Origin: Saprospiraceae bacterium
GTDB taxonomy: Bacteria; Bacteroidota; Bacteroidia; Chitinophagales; Saprospiraceae
DNA: 64,000 nt
Reading direction: 5' to 3'
Assembly: GCA_028285545.1 (NCBI GenBank)
Contig: JANQPA010000063.1
Coordinates: forward strand, 100,223 to 164,222
Positions 18,315 to 28,600 of this stretch are shown here, piece after piece (positions within the stretch are counted from its first letter, which is position 1; each line of letters begins with the position of its first letter). Under the pieces are notes generated by a model. That model was not told the DNA's origin. It did no database searches and saw nothing but the letters and a program-made list of their open reading frames with translations. The position numbers and the translations under genes are program-made.

Positions 18315-18581
18315 GTTTTCAAGTTAGCAAGTGTTCACGCCTGTCTACCGACAGGTAGATATTCACGTTAGGTCTTTAGGAGAATTGAGTGGAAAGTTAT
18401 TGATTTTTAGGATGTTTTGGTACGCTGATTTCTCCAAGAACGAAAATATTTATCTGCATAATTCGCGAAATTTGCGTGAAAAAAAGCAACAATAATCAGC
18501 CATACTTTTAATAGAACGATCCCTAACCGTAAACATCTACCTGTCGGTAGACAGGCGTGAACACTTGCTAACTTGAAAACT
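18314..18581. repeat. Perfect 47-bp inverted repeat flanking a 174-bp spacer
   Basis: Left arm 18314-18360 and right arm 18535-18581 are exact reverse complements. Each arm contains the small hairpin cctgtc-tacc-gacagg (or its complement), the word gtgttcacg and the word caagttagcaag. The spacer contains no gene. The right arm runs into the start region of sbcD. Confidence 0.95.
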
Positions 18582-18588
18582 TGCTAAC

Positions 18589-19821
18589 TTGAAAAACTTG
18601 AAAACTTTAAGAATACTACATACCTCAGATTGGCACCTTGGACAAAAATTGCTACATCGAGATCGAAAAGAAGAGCATCAACTGGCTCTGGACTGGTTAC
18701 TGGAGTTGATTATCCAGGAAAAAGTAGACGTGGTGATTGTGTCAGGAGATATTTTTGATATAACCAATCCACCTAACGTAGCCAGGAAAATGTACTATAA
18801 CTTCTTGACTAAACTTGTTAACTCCTCTTGCAGATATCTGGTTGTTACAGGTGGTAATCATGATTCCCCTTCCATGCTTGAAGCTCCTAAGGAATTACTT
18901 CGGGCTTTTAATTTTTGGATCTTTGGCTCCATCCCAGAAAAAAGAGAAGATCAATTGATTGAAATTACCGATGAGCAGGGAAATCTACAATGTGTCATTG
19001 CCGCTGTACCCTTTTTAAGGGACCGGGACCTGAGTTATGGCCAAAGCATGGAAGGAGGCTTGGATCGTTTGGAACGTATTCGAAAAGGTTTGGCGCATCA
19101 TTATCAAGAATTGGGACAATTAATAGAAAAACAATTTCCAGATTCCATTCCCATTATTGGAACTGGCCATTTGTATGCCAGTGGAGCTCAGGCCAGTGAT
19201 AAGCAGGATAATATTTATATAGGCGATAAAGAAAATATTGAGGTGGAGCAATTTCCCAAAGTATTCGACTATATTGCCCTTGGGCATATTCACCGAGCCC
19301 AAAGTATTGGAGGGAATGATGCTGTTCGATATAGTGGCAGTTTGATACCATTGAGTTTTAGTGAAACCAAAGATGAAAAAGGGGTTTATCTCGTCGATTT
19401 TAATGGAAAAAAAATAGAAAACATCGAATTTAAAACCGTACCTGTATTTCGCAGATTAAAAACCATTCAGGGAAATTTAGAAGAAATAGAGGAAAAACTC
19501 AAAAAATTTGAAGCCAAGGAAAGAAGCCTAACTCCCTGGATAGAGGTTATTGTCGAAACAGATGCCATGATCCCTCGTCTGGACCTCCAACTGAGGGAAA
19601 TGGTGAAGGATATGGACCTCGAATTGTTAAAAATTCGTGTACAGCACCAATACCAGAGCCTTTCAGAACAAATGAGTATGGCCGATCTGGATTCTCTGGA
19701 AGTAATGGATGTTTTTAAGAAAAAATGCGAATCTTATGGCTCCAGTCCTGATGAAATGGATGCCCTTGAAAAAACTTTTTTGGAATTGATGAATTGGATG
19801 GATGATAAAGATGAGCAGTAA
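18589..19821 (+). CDS. sbcD: Exonuclease SbcD (Mre11 homologue)
   Basis: The nuclease subunit of the SbcCD complex, which opens hairpins and processes DNA ends. Phosphodiesterase motifs are in order: D14-W-H16 in HTSDWHLG, S-G-D-I-F-D, G-G-N-H-D-S, G-T-G-H-L-Y and G-H-I-H. Length 410 is normal. No ATG fits; the start is the TTG at 18589 or the TTG at 18598, both made from the intergenic word acttgaaaa. The N-terminal residues M-K-N-L-K-T therefore come from repeat DNA. The sbcC start follows after 2 nt, so the two are translationally coupled. The complex is notable here because the surrounding genome is rich in long palindromes, its natural substrates. Confidence 0.93.
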   Translation: MKNLKTLRILHTSDWHLGQKLLHRDRKEEHQLALDWLLELIIQEKVDVVIVSGDIFDITNPPNVARKMYYNFLTKLVNSSCRYLVVTGGNHDSPSMLEAPKELLRAFNFWIFGSIPEKREDQLIEITDEQGNLQCVIAAVPFLRDRDLSYGQSMEGGLDRLERIRKGLAHHYQELGQLIEKQFPDSIPIIGTGHLYASGAQASDKQDNIYIGDKENIEVEQFPKVFDYIALGHIHRAQSIGGNDAVRYSGSLIPLSFSETKDEKGVYLVDFNGKKIENIEFKTVPVFRRLKTIQGNLEEIEEKLKKFEAKERSLTPWIEVIVETDAMIPRLDLQLREMVKDMDLELLKIRVQHQYQSLSEQMSMADLDSLEVMDVFKKKCESYGSSPDEMDALEKTFLELMNWMDDKDEQ

Positions 19822-19823
19822 TT

Positions 19824-22800
19824 ATGAAAATTAGAAAAATTAATGTCAGAAATCTAAACTCCCTACGCGGTGATAATACCATGGACTTTATGGCTATTCC
19901 ACTTGCTCATACCGGCTTGTTTGCCATCATTGGAGAGACTGGTGCAGGGAAGTCCACTATTTTGGATGCCATCACTTTAGCTCTTTACGGTAAAATGCCT
20001 CGCAATAAAAATGTAAAAGAGGTTTTATCATACGGAGCTGTTGAAGCCATCGCTGAAGTAGAGTTTGAACATGATGAGTCCATTTTTCAGGCGAAATGGT
20101 CTTTATGGCGGTCTCGTGGTAAGATTGAAGGTAAGGTTCAGGAACCTAAAAGAGAATTAGGGCGCTGGAATCCACATCTGAATGAATTCGAAATTATTGC
20201 AGAAAAAGTCCGGGAGGTAGATGAAAAAGTAGAACAGGTTACGGGCCTTGATTACGATCGTTTTCGCAGATCTGTTCTATTAGCACAAGGAGATTTTGCT
20301 GCATTTTTGGATTCTGATGAAAGGGAGCGTAGTGAATTATTAGAAAAAATTACGGGTACAGAAGTCTATTCACAATTATCCAAAGCAGCCTACGAAAGGC
20401 ATAAACAGGAACGCGACCAACTGGATCGCATCAAGTTTGAAATGGAAACGCTTAAAATATTAAGCGAGGAAGAATTGAAAACACTAGAACAAGACTTGAA
20501 AAATATCCAAGAAGAAGTAAAAAACCTAAAATCAAAAAAAACAACAGTAGATGCGCAGCTAAGTGAATTGAAAAACCTGGAAGATTTAAAACAAAAGAAA
20601 ATAAAGCTCCAGGCTACAATTGAAAAGCTAGAAGAGGAAACTCAACAATTGCAAGAGGATTTTGATCGATTGCAATATTACGAAAAAGCAAAAGTCTTTT
20701 TGCCGGAACTGGCCATACTAGATAATTGGATGGAAAACCTGCAAAATTCAAGCCAGGAACTGGTTAAAATTGAAAATAGACTGAACCAATTACAAAAAGA
20801 TCATGAAAGTGGCGCAAAACAAAATAGAGCAGTTACTAAAGAATTGGAATTAAAAAAAGAAGAATTTCGCTCTATGGAGTCTAAATGGTTGAAGGCAAAA
20901 GATTTAGATAAGACCAATGAGCGCCAGGAAAAGATTGTTCAAAATTTGCAAACCGAAAAGGATACCCTTGCTCAAGAATTTAAAAAAGCGAGCCAAAACT
21001 ACGAGAATACCTCTTCTCATCTGAAAGAGACTCAGATAAAAAGTGAAAACCTACAACAGTGGCTAGCAGAAAATCAAAATTTAGATCGCCTGCAAACCAA
21101 TTTATCTGGCATTTTAAGGGAATTAAAAGATTGGCAAGAGTCAAAAAAAGACTTGGACCAAATGCTTAGCGAGCAGGAAAGACAAAAGAGCAGTCTCCAA
21201 GATTTTGATAAGAAAACTGCCGAATTAAATAAAGAACTACAAGCCTCCCAGAAATCCGTTGAGAAACTTCGGCAGCAATTAAAAGACATAATGCCTCAAA
21301 ATTATGCCCTCAAAGAAAGTCAGTTGTTGGAGTTAATGCACAAAGATTTGGAAAATTTGTCCAGTCAGCAAAATGAATTGGAGAAGCTTCAATTGAAAAA
21401 CCAGGAATATCAGCAATTATTAAATGAAGAAGATACTTATTTACAAGAGCTGGAACACCTTAGAACTGAAGAGTCTATTTTATTTAAACATCTAATAACC
21501 CTCCTTCAAGAGCACGACGAGAATAAAAAATTCCTGGACTTCAAATCTGAAATTTTTGAACAACAGCAACTCATCGTCAATTATGAAAAAGACAGGGAGG
21601 AGCTAAAAGATGGAGACCCATGCCCCCTGTGTTTTTCCACCCAGCATCCATTTCGGGAAAAAGAATACAAACCTTTTGTTAATGAGGCACGCAAGGAGTT
21701 TGAAATGGCTAAGAAAAGGTATGAAAAGACGGATCTCAAATACCGGAGTTTACAGAATAAACAACAAAGCTTGGTTTTATCAATTGAACAAAGTTCAAAT
21801 CACCTGGAACGTCAGAAACAGCGAATTCTGGAATGGGAAGCTAATTTTCAAAAGCAGGCTCTGGAATCTGAGTTAGGAGGAATTCAGTTGTACAATAAAG
21901 ATACACTGAATCAAAAGATCAAGGAAAATAATAATAAGCTGGAGGTTTTAAAAGGGCAAAAATCAGAGTTAGGAAAAATTCTTTCATTGCTTGAAAAACA
22001 AAAAGAATTATTAAGTGAAAAAGATGAGAGTCTTCGAGAATTGAAGAGTGAACACAAAATTTTGCTTAATGCAGGTTTAAGTCGGGAAAAACAAATAGAG
22101 GGGCAGCGAAAAAGAGTTCAAAATTTGGAACATCGGATAGGAGAGGAGTTAAAACATTATAACCTTTCTTTTCAAGAGGAAGATTTAACCTCACTAGCTT
22201 CCAAGTTGACTAAGTGGAGAGATGATTTTCAGGAAAGAACCCGTAAAAAAATTGAAATCGAAAGAAAGCTGGGGATTTTAAATAAAGAACTCGAACAATT
22301 ATCCCGTGAAAACAGAAAAATTAAAGAAAACTTAGACAAGAAGGAGCAAATACTGTCTTTGGAATTCCAAAACTTGGAGAAGGGTAAAAAGACCAGGTAT
22401 GAACTACTAGGGGCCTTAGATCCTGATCGTGAAAAAGAATCCTTCCTGCAAAACCTCAAAAACCTGGAACAAAAGCAGGAAGCATCCAGATCTGCACTTG
22501 AGGATATTAAAAGACAATTAGATGCCACTGCGGCCCTTCATGAAAAAGAAAAAAAGGATAATCAAAAATTTATTGCTGTTAAAGCAGAAAAAGAAAACAA
22601 TTTGCTGGAAAGTCTTAAAAAGGCGGGAATATCTTCCATTGATTCCCTAAGAGCAATAAACCTCAGTGAAGACCAAGTGAAGGCCATTCGTCTTCGTAAA
22701 GAAGAATTAGAGCAACTGAAAATCGAAAACCGCAGGCTGATGAAAGATACTGACAGTGAATTAAATGATCTGCAGAGTAAGGTTAAAGAATGGCCCTCAA

Positions 22801-23465
22801 GAGAAGCCCTTCAGAGTCAGGCCAATGATATTGACTCAAGTTATAGTAGCCATTTGAAAAATGAAGGTGCCTTGATGGATCAATTGAGGCAAAATGCTAC
22901 ACAAAAAGAAGCTGCAAAGGAACTTGTTGCAAAACTGGATCTGCAAAATAAAGAATATGATCGCTGGGCCAAACTAAATGATTTAATTGGAATGGCGGAT
23001 GGTAAAAAATTCAGAATTTTTGCTCAGGCACTTACCTTAGAAAAACTGATATTTTTAGCCAATGACCATTTACGGCAGTTAAATGGGCGTTATTTTATTG
23101 AAAAGTTGAAAGGAGATGATTTGGATCTTGAAATTGTAGATACCTATCAGGCTAATCACCGCCGCTCCATGAATACTTTGTCGGGGGGAGAGCGTTTCCT
23201 GGTCAGCCTTGCCCTTGCCCTTGGTTTATCAGATCTGGCTGGGCGGCATTCCAGAATCCGATCTCTGTTTATTGATGAAGGATTTGGAACCTTGGATGAT
23301 AATAGTCTGGATATGGTTTTGTCTACTTTGGAGAACTTACAATCCAGCGGAAAAACAATTGGAGTGATCTCTCACGTCAAAGAATTGAAGGAGCGGATTG
23401 CTACTCAGATCCAGCTTTTAAAACGCGAGAACGGATTCAGCAAATTGAAGATAATAGGAGGATAG
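19824..23465 (+). CDS. sbcC: Exonuclease subunit SbcC (Rad50 homologue)
   Basis: The SMC-like ATPase partner of SbcD, 1213 residues. Walker A G-E-T-G-A-G-K-S is at 37-44, a long coiled coil runs on both sides of the zinc hook C600-P-L-C603, then the signature L-S-G-G-E-R-F near residue 1118 and Walker B L-F-I-D-E-G-F-G-T-L-D-D near 1150. The arms are Glu/Lys/Leu-rich throughout. The gene is intact and of normal length. Together with SbcD it cleaves hairpin and cruciform DNA. Confidence 0.93.
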   Translation: MKIRKINVRNLNSLRGDNTMDFMAIPLAHTGLFAIIGETGAGKSTILDAITLALYGKMPRNKNVKEVLSYGAVEAIAEVEFEHDESIFQAKWSLWRSRGKIEGKVQEPKRELGRWNPHLNEFEIIAEKVREVDEKVEQVTGLDYDRFRRSVLLAQGDFAAFLDSDERERSELLEKITGTEVYSQLSKAAYERHKQERDQLDRIKFEMETLKILSEEELKTLEQDLKNIQEEVKNLKSKKTTVDAQLSELKNLEDLKQKKIKLQATIEKLEEETQQLQEDFDRLQYYEKAKVFLPELAILDNWMENLQNSSQELVKIENRLNQLQKDHESGAKQNRAVTKELELKKEEFRSMESKWLKAKDLDKTNERQEKIVQNLQTEKDTLAQEFKKASQNYENTSSHLKETQIKSENLQQWLAENQNLDRLQTNLSGILRELKDWQESKKDLDQMLSEQERQKSSLQDFDKKTAELNKELQASQKSVEKLRQQLKDIMPQNYALKESQLLELMHKDLENLSSQQNELEKLQLKNQEYQQLLNEEDTYLQELEHLRTEESILFKHLITLLQEHDENKKFLDFKSEIFEQQQLIVNYEKDREELKDGDPCPLCFSTQHPFREKEYKPFVNEARKEFEMAKKRYEKTDLKYRSLQNKQQSLVLSIEQSSNHLERQKQRILEWEANFQKQALESELGGIQLYNKDTLNQKIKENNNKLEVLKGQKSELGKILSLLEKQKELLSEKDESLRELKSEHKILLNAGLSREKQIEGQRKRVQNLEHRIGEELKHYNLSFQEEDLTSLASKLTKWRDDFQERTRKKIEIERKLGILNKELEQLSRENRKIKENLDKKEQILSLEFQNLEKGKKTRYELLGALDPDREKESFLQNLKNLEQKQEASRSALEDIKRQLDATAALHEKEKKDNQKFIAVKAEKENNLLESLKKAGISSIDSLRAINLSEDQVKAIRLRKEELEQLKIENRRLMKDTDSELNDLQSKVKEWPSREALQSQANDIDSSYSSHLKNEGALMDQLRQNATQKEAAKELVAKLDLQNKEYDRWAKLNDLIGMADGKKFRIFAQALTLEKLIFLANDHLRQLNGRYFIEKLKGDDLDLEIVDTYQANHRRSMNTLSGGERFLVSLALALGLSDLAGRHSRIRSLFIDEGFGTLDDNSLDMVLSTLENLQSSGKTIGVISHVKELKERIATQIQLLKRENGFSKLKIIGG

Positions 23466-23624
23466 TAGTGGAAAATCGAATTTCCATCCTATTAAATCGA
23501 AAATCGACAACGTTTTTTTTGCAATTTATGTTAATTTGCAGGATGCAGTAATAAAGGAATGGGCATTATTTGATTGATTCTAAATTTCCTTAGGAACGTA
23601 ATATCACAAAAAACTAAAACAAGC

Positions 23625-24179
23625 ATGCAAAATAAGTTGAAAGCCGTTTTTGGCAGTCACCATGGACTGGATGAGAAAAGCATTGATTATTTAACCAAAG
23701 CTTTGGAAAAAAATAACCTCCCTGGAATAGATTATATAGAATTTAAACAATCTCTAGGAGCACTCCTTGAAATGGATATGGATGAAGAGATGGCTTTTAA
23801 GTCGGCTTTTGCAACGGCCTCCACAATGGGCTTAACCAAAGAAAAGCTTAAAAAAACAGCGGAGCATTACAAAAACGTCCTTACCAATGAAAGAAAACAG
23901 TTTGATGCCGCCCTGGAGAAACAAGTAAAACAGAAAGTAGATTCTAAACTACAGGAGGTAGAAAAGTTGCGCAAGCAGGTTGAAGATTACAAAGCCAAAA
24001 TAAATCAACTGCAAGAAAAAATAGTAAAAGCTCAAGGAACCATTGATCAGGCTGATGATCATATAAAAAGTGCCAAAGAAAAAATAGATAATACGCGAGA
24101 AAGTTTTGAATTTACCTGGCAAAGTATATTAAATCAAATCAATATTGATATTGAAAATATTGATAATTACTTATCTTAG
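23625..24179 (+). CDS. Coiled-coil protein of unknown function
   Basis: I do not recognise a named family. I start at the ATG at 23625 (184 residues); a TTG 51 nt upstream is open but less likely. The N-terminal 75 residues are helical and amphipathic, with G-L-D-E-K-S-I-D-Y-L and an L-E-M-D-M-D-E-E-M-A-F segment. From about residue 85 to 165 it is a continuous coiled coil (E-K-L-R-K-Q-V-E-D-Y-K-A-K-I-N-Q-L-Q). No signal peptide or membrane segment. The next gene, 53-95 nt downstream, encodes a membrane-anchored coiled-coil protein, and the two may form one complex. Confidence 0.6.
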   Translation: MQNKLKAVFGSHHGLDEKSIDYLTKALEKNNLPGIDYIEFKQSLGALLEMDMDEEMAFKSAFATASTMGLTKEKLKKTAEHYKNVLTNERKQFDAALEKQVKQKVDSKLQEVEKLRKQVEDYKAKINQLQEKIVKAQGTIDQADDHIKSAKEKIDNTRESFEFTWQSILNQINIDIENIDNYLS

Positions 24180-24274
24180 TGTTTGTTATACTGAATTACC
24201 GGGGATTTTTATTTGCGCATTCCTGAAACCATTTGAAAAAATTAAATAAGAGAATAACAAAAAAAATAGAAAGC

Positions 24275-25297
24275 ATGTCTGATTCTATCCATTTTGATAA
24301 TCCTAATTCTAAGCCTAAGTCTTTTTGGAGACGCCCTGAGGGAACGACTGGTGCAATTTTTATGATAGGTATTTTGGCCGGCTTGGGGTACTTAATATTT
24401 GCGAATTTATCCTGGCTGATTGCAGCTGCCTCAAATGTTCTTTATCTAACAGGAATTTTGCTGGCACTGGGGGCAATACTTTATGTAGTATTAGATCCAA
24501 GGGCACGCAACCTGGTTTGGTATATGTATAAGAGCGTGATGCGCTGGGTAACCGGCCTTTTTGTCAATATAGATCCAATTGGTATTCTTAAATCATATGT
24601 TGAAGATTTGGAAAGCAACCTGGTTAAAATGCGCAAGCAGATCGGTAACATCCGTGGCCAGATGAGGCAGTTGAAAAACCTGATGGATAAAAACAGTAAG
24701 GATATCCAGAAAAACCTGGAACTTGCCTCAGCAGCGAGAGACGCTAATAAAGAAAAACAATTATTGCTTTCCACTCGTAAAGCTGCCAGGCTTAAAGAAA
24801 CCAATGCCAAATATAGCCAACTCCACCAAAAAATGGAGGTTCTTTACCGCATCCTCACAAAGATGCACTCCAATTCAGAAATTTTATTAGAGGATACAAA
24901 AGATCAGGTAAAATTAAAAGAACAGGAGAGAAGAGCAATAAGAGCTTCTCATTCTGCTATGAAATCAGCAATGAGTGTAATCAGCGGAGATCCCGATAAA
25001 AGAGCCATGTTTGATGCAGCCATGGAAGCCATCGCTGATGATGTAGCCAATAAGGTAGGAGAGATGGAACAGTTTATGGAGATGTCTGCTGACTTTATGG
25101 AGTCTGTAGATTTGCAGAATGGTATCTTCGAAGAAAAAGGACTTAAAATGCTGGAAGAGTGGGAGCAAAAATCAACCCTACTCCTTCTTAATTCCGGCAA
25201 GCAGGAACTAGATGACATGCTTGACCTGGACAGCCCCATCGCAGAACGCGAAGAGCAAAAACGTGGAGATACGAAATACGATAATTTATTTGATTAG
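24275..25297 (+). CDS. Membrane-anchored coiled-coil protein resembling PspA/Vipp1
   Basis: The ATG at 24275 gives 340 residues; a TTG at 24233 would add 14 basic residues. Two membrane helices (about residues 26-75 of the long form: I-F-M-I-G-I-L-A-G-L-G-Y and L-L-A-L-G-A-I-L-Y-V-V-L) are followed by a cytoplasmic helical domain. That domain begins D-P-I-G-I-L-K-S-Y-V-E-D-L-E-S-N-L and continues with long charged helices, a pattern like PspA/Vipp1 (ESCRT-III-like) proteins, which remodel membranes. The C-terminal 60 residues are acidic. The likeness is from pattern only. It pairs with the coiled-coil gene upstream. Confidence 0.55.
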   Translation: MSDSIHFDNPNSKPKSFWRRPEGTTGAIFMIGILAGLGYLIFANLSWLIAAASNVLYLTGILLALGAILYVVLDPRARNLVWYMYKSVMRWVTGLFVNIDPIGILKSYVEDLESNLVKMRKQIGNIRGQMRQLKNLMDKNSKDIQKNLELASAARDANKEKQLLLSTRKAARLKETNAKYSQLHQKMEVLYRILTKMHSNSEILLEDTKDQVKLKEQERRAIRASHSAMKSAMSVISGDPDKRAMFDAAMEAIADDVANKVGEMEQFMEMSADFMESVDLQNGIFEEKGLKMLEEWEQKSTLLLLNSGKQELDDMLDLDSPIAEREEQKRGDTKYDNLFD

Positions 25298-25394
25298 AAA
25301 TAAAAGGAACAAGCCCTTATTTTGGTAAAGAAAATATAATCTTCTTTTTTTAATTAAACTAGGGTTATTTTTAGGTTCAGTGTTCTGAGCCATA

Positions 25395-25434
25395 AAAAAA
25401 TGGAAGCTACGATTTATTGGAGCTTCCATTTTTT
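25395..25434 (+). terminator. Rho-independent terminator after the PspA-like gene
   Basis: Perfect 14-bp stem aaaaaatggaagct (25395-25408) with agcttccatttttt (25421-25434), 12-nt loop and a T-run in the stem. Confidence 0.88.
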
Positions 25435-25474
25435 GTGGTTTTGATATTTAAAATTTTCGCTTCTGACTGTTCGT

Positions 25475-25625
25475 GTCGATCTCCAGATCGACGTACGCAA
25501 TACCCAGCCAGTTTCCTAACTGGCGATAGTGATTCTCTCGCTAGTGGCGATTTCCAAATCGCCTCCTGCTCATGTCGATCTCCAGATCGACATACATAAT
25601 CCCCAGCCAGTTTCCAAACCAGCGA
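25475..25625. repeat. Palindromic hairpin repeats, left flank of the propeller kinase
   Basis: Hairpins of constant format (8 nt, CC, 8 nt) occur at 25475-25492 (gtcgatctccagatcgac), 25507-25524 (gccagtttcctaactggc), 25546-25563 (ggcgatttccaaatcgcc), 25574-25591 (copy of the first) and 25607-25624 (imperfect copy of the second). The first pair repeats with a period of about 99 nt. Confidence 0.93.
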
Positions 25626-25677
25626 AATAGTTTACCATTCTACTTATCTTTAAACACCATCACATAAACCCAAACTA

Positions 25678-28600
25678 ATGAATGGCCGACATCTACTACT
25701 TGTAATTCTGATCCCCTTTTTTACACTTCCCCTTTTACAGGCACAAGTACCAGTCTGTCAATGTTATCTTCTTTCAACAGAGGACGGTCTTGCCAGCAGT
25801 GATGTTCGATTGGTCTTTCAAGATCGGAAAGGATTTATTTGGTTTGGAACCAATGGTACCCTACAGCGCTATGATGGTCGGACCATGAAGCGATATTCTC
25901 CTGACCCTACACAGCCTAATAGTATAACTTTGCCTTTTGTTACTTCTATTGTTGAAGATAAAAATGACTATTTGTGGATGTCCGGATATTACCCATTCAT
26001 CAATCAATATGATCCCAGAACCGATGAATTTAAAGAATACAAACTGCCTGACTCCCTACAATCAGTCATAACCCAACTTTATTTGGATCAAAAAAATAAC
26101 CTTTGGATTGGAACTCGAAAAAAGGGGATCATTCGTTTTAACTACCAAAAGAAGACTTTTGAAAATTTTCCCATACCCTTACCTGAAAGCATTAAATCTA
26201 GTAACGTTTACTCAATCCTGGAAGATAGCTTTGGTGACTTATGGTTTATATCGGACAGGGAGCTTTATCGATTTTCATGGAACGATAACTTGCTTTATGC
26301 TTATTCATCGCAGAATTTTGTTGACCTCAATGGCTACCTGAGTACTAGTAACATCCTGGAAGGTAAAGACAATAAATTGTGGTTAATTTCATTTAGACAA
26401 GGCATATTTCAATATGACAGGAATAGAGATACCTTTACGAAAATTACTCCAAAGACTAGTGATTTAAACCCAAATATCCAAGGTACTAATCAAGTGTACA
26501 GAACGGAAATCGATAAGGAAGGTAGAATATGGATTTCGAACCTATACCAATTATTGGTATTTGATCCAAAATCTAATCATGTATATACTCACCAAGAATT
26601 TTTGGATTTGACAGACCTACCGGCTTTAGGAAGGATCTGGTCAATAAAGAGTGATCATAATGGAGATGTGTGGATAAGTATGTCTAGAACGGGGGTGGCC
26701 TACTGCAGTCGGCAGCGGAAAAAATTTAATTCCTATTTGAATGAAAATAAACAATTGAAAAATATTGTTCACGACATTGATCTAGGGACTAATGGAAAAA
26801 TCTGGACGGTGGTGAACCGCCAACTTGTTCTATTTGATCCTTCCAATGAAAATTTTAGGTTTTATCCTGAGGCCCGTAGAGGGGGAAATAATCTCCTGCT
26901 GGATGATAAGGGAAACTTTTGGTTGAGCTCTTGGCTCGGCGGAAGACTGTCCAAAGGATCACATCCCACAGGATCATTGACCTATTTCAGAACAATAGAT
27001 ATTGAAAATGGGAAAATGCTTACTCCCAGGATTCCATACATTCTACAGGATCATGAGGGCATCATCTGGCTACAGGTAAGAGATCGAGGACTCTATTGGT
27101 ATCATGAAGCCAAGGATTCCCTGGTACAATTTCCACTCCATGATAAAGATTTAAATAGGCCTTTAGCTATACAGGCTAATGCACTATTTGAAGATAGTGA
27201 ACATAACCTTTGGGTGGATGCCACAGGAGGATTGGTTCAGATCCCTCCTGATCGCCAATCATATAAACATTATCCATATGAGGTCATTCCGGTTAATAAC
27301 ATCAATGTCATTCAAGAAGCAGGGAATAATCAACTATGGCTTGGGACGGACAATGGACTTATGCTCTTTAATTATAAGGATCAAAGCTACCGTTTATGGA
27401 CTAATAGCCAAAACCGAATAGGTAACCGAGTAGTATCAATGATGAAAGATGGAAAGGAGAATTTATGGTTTGCTACCAATAAAGGACTAGCTCATTTTGA
27501 TCTCAGCCTGGAAAGTTTTACCTATTATGATCAAACGGATGGCCTGCCGAGTGATGAATTTGCCTCACAGTCAGCTTTAAAAATGCCGAGTGGGGAGATG
27601 TATTTTGGGTCACATAATGGACTGGTTCGCTTTCATCCTGATAGTATCCAGCAAAACCCTAATATCCCTGAAGTTTTGATTACAGATATTCAAATCAATA
27701 ATCAGCAGATGCCCATCAGAGGAAGCAGTGGAGACACTTTGGCAGATCCTTCTCCTCTCAGCGTACAAACACCTTATCTTTCAGAGATTATTTTAGCCTA
27801 CTGGCAAAAAGATATCAAACTTGAATTTCAGGCTCTAAACTTTCTTTTCCCTGAAAAAACCCGATATCGTTATCGCCTAGAGCCACTTGATGATGACTGG
27901 ATTGAAACCGATGCCGAGCGTTCCGTTGCTAATTATACCAATCTAAAACCTGGGAAATATACTTTCCAAGTCTTGGGCTCCAATAATGATGACCTATGGA
28001 ATGAGAAAGGGGCTTCCTTAAAAATCATCATTAAGCCGCCCTGGTATTGGGACTGGTGGTCAAAAACCCTTTACATTATCGCCTTTGCAGGGCTTCTTTA
28101 TCTGATTTTTTCCTGGCGTACTCGTTCTTTGCGTCGTCAAAGACAGCATCTGCGGAAGCAGGTGGCCATACAGACAAAAGAGCTTCAACAGGCCAAAACA
28201 GCTGCAGAAGAAGCAAATGCTGCTAAGTCAAGCTTCCTCTCAACGGTCAGCCATGAATTGCGAACGCCTCTGACTTCTATTATTGGTTTTACTAAATTGA
28301 ATAAAAAGAGTCTGACAGAAAGGGTATTTCCTGTGATTCAGAAAGAAGAGTTGAGAGGTCAAAAAGCGGCCAAAAAAATTATGGAAAATTTGGATGTAGT
28401 AGAATCAGAGGGGCATCGCCTTACCAATCTCATCAACGAATTGCTAGATCTGGCCAAAATAGAATCCGGAAAGGTAGAATGGAATATGCAGCAAGTGGCC
28501 CCTGCTGAGATTATTGATCGGGCTACTAAATCCACTCAGGCCCTGTTTGAACAAAAACCAAATCTAAAACTGGTCAAAAAACTGCCTGAGGGCCTACCCA

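Larger units (their letters stand above)
25298..25677. other. Intergenic stretch with terminator and palindromic repeats
   Basis: The 380-nt gap holds a strong terminator (25395-25434) and two tandem units of an 18-bp hairpin family (25475-25625). I see no gene in it. Confidence 0.75.

Noticed and set aside
20500..22900. Open frames opposite the sbcC gene
   Set aside because: They are serine- and leucine-rich shadows of the coiled-coil codons and lack starts or families.
25417..25599. Short open frame rich in serine, arginine and cysteine in the gap before the propeller kinase
   Set aside because: It is a translation of the hairpin repeats (C-S-C-R-S-P-D-R), not a gene.
25475..25625. CRISPR array
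   Set aside because: The repeated 18-mers are inverted hairpins of different sequence with uneven spacing, and there are no cas genes.
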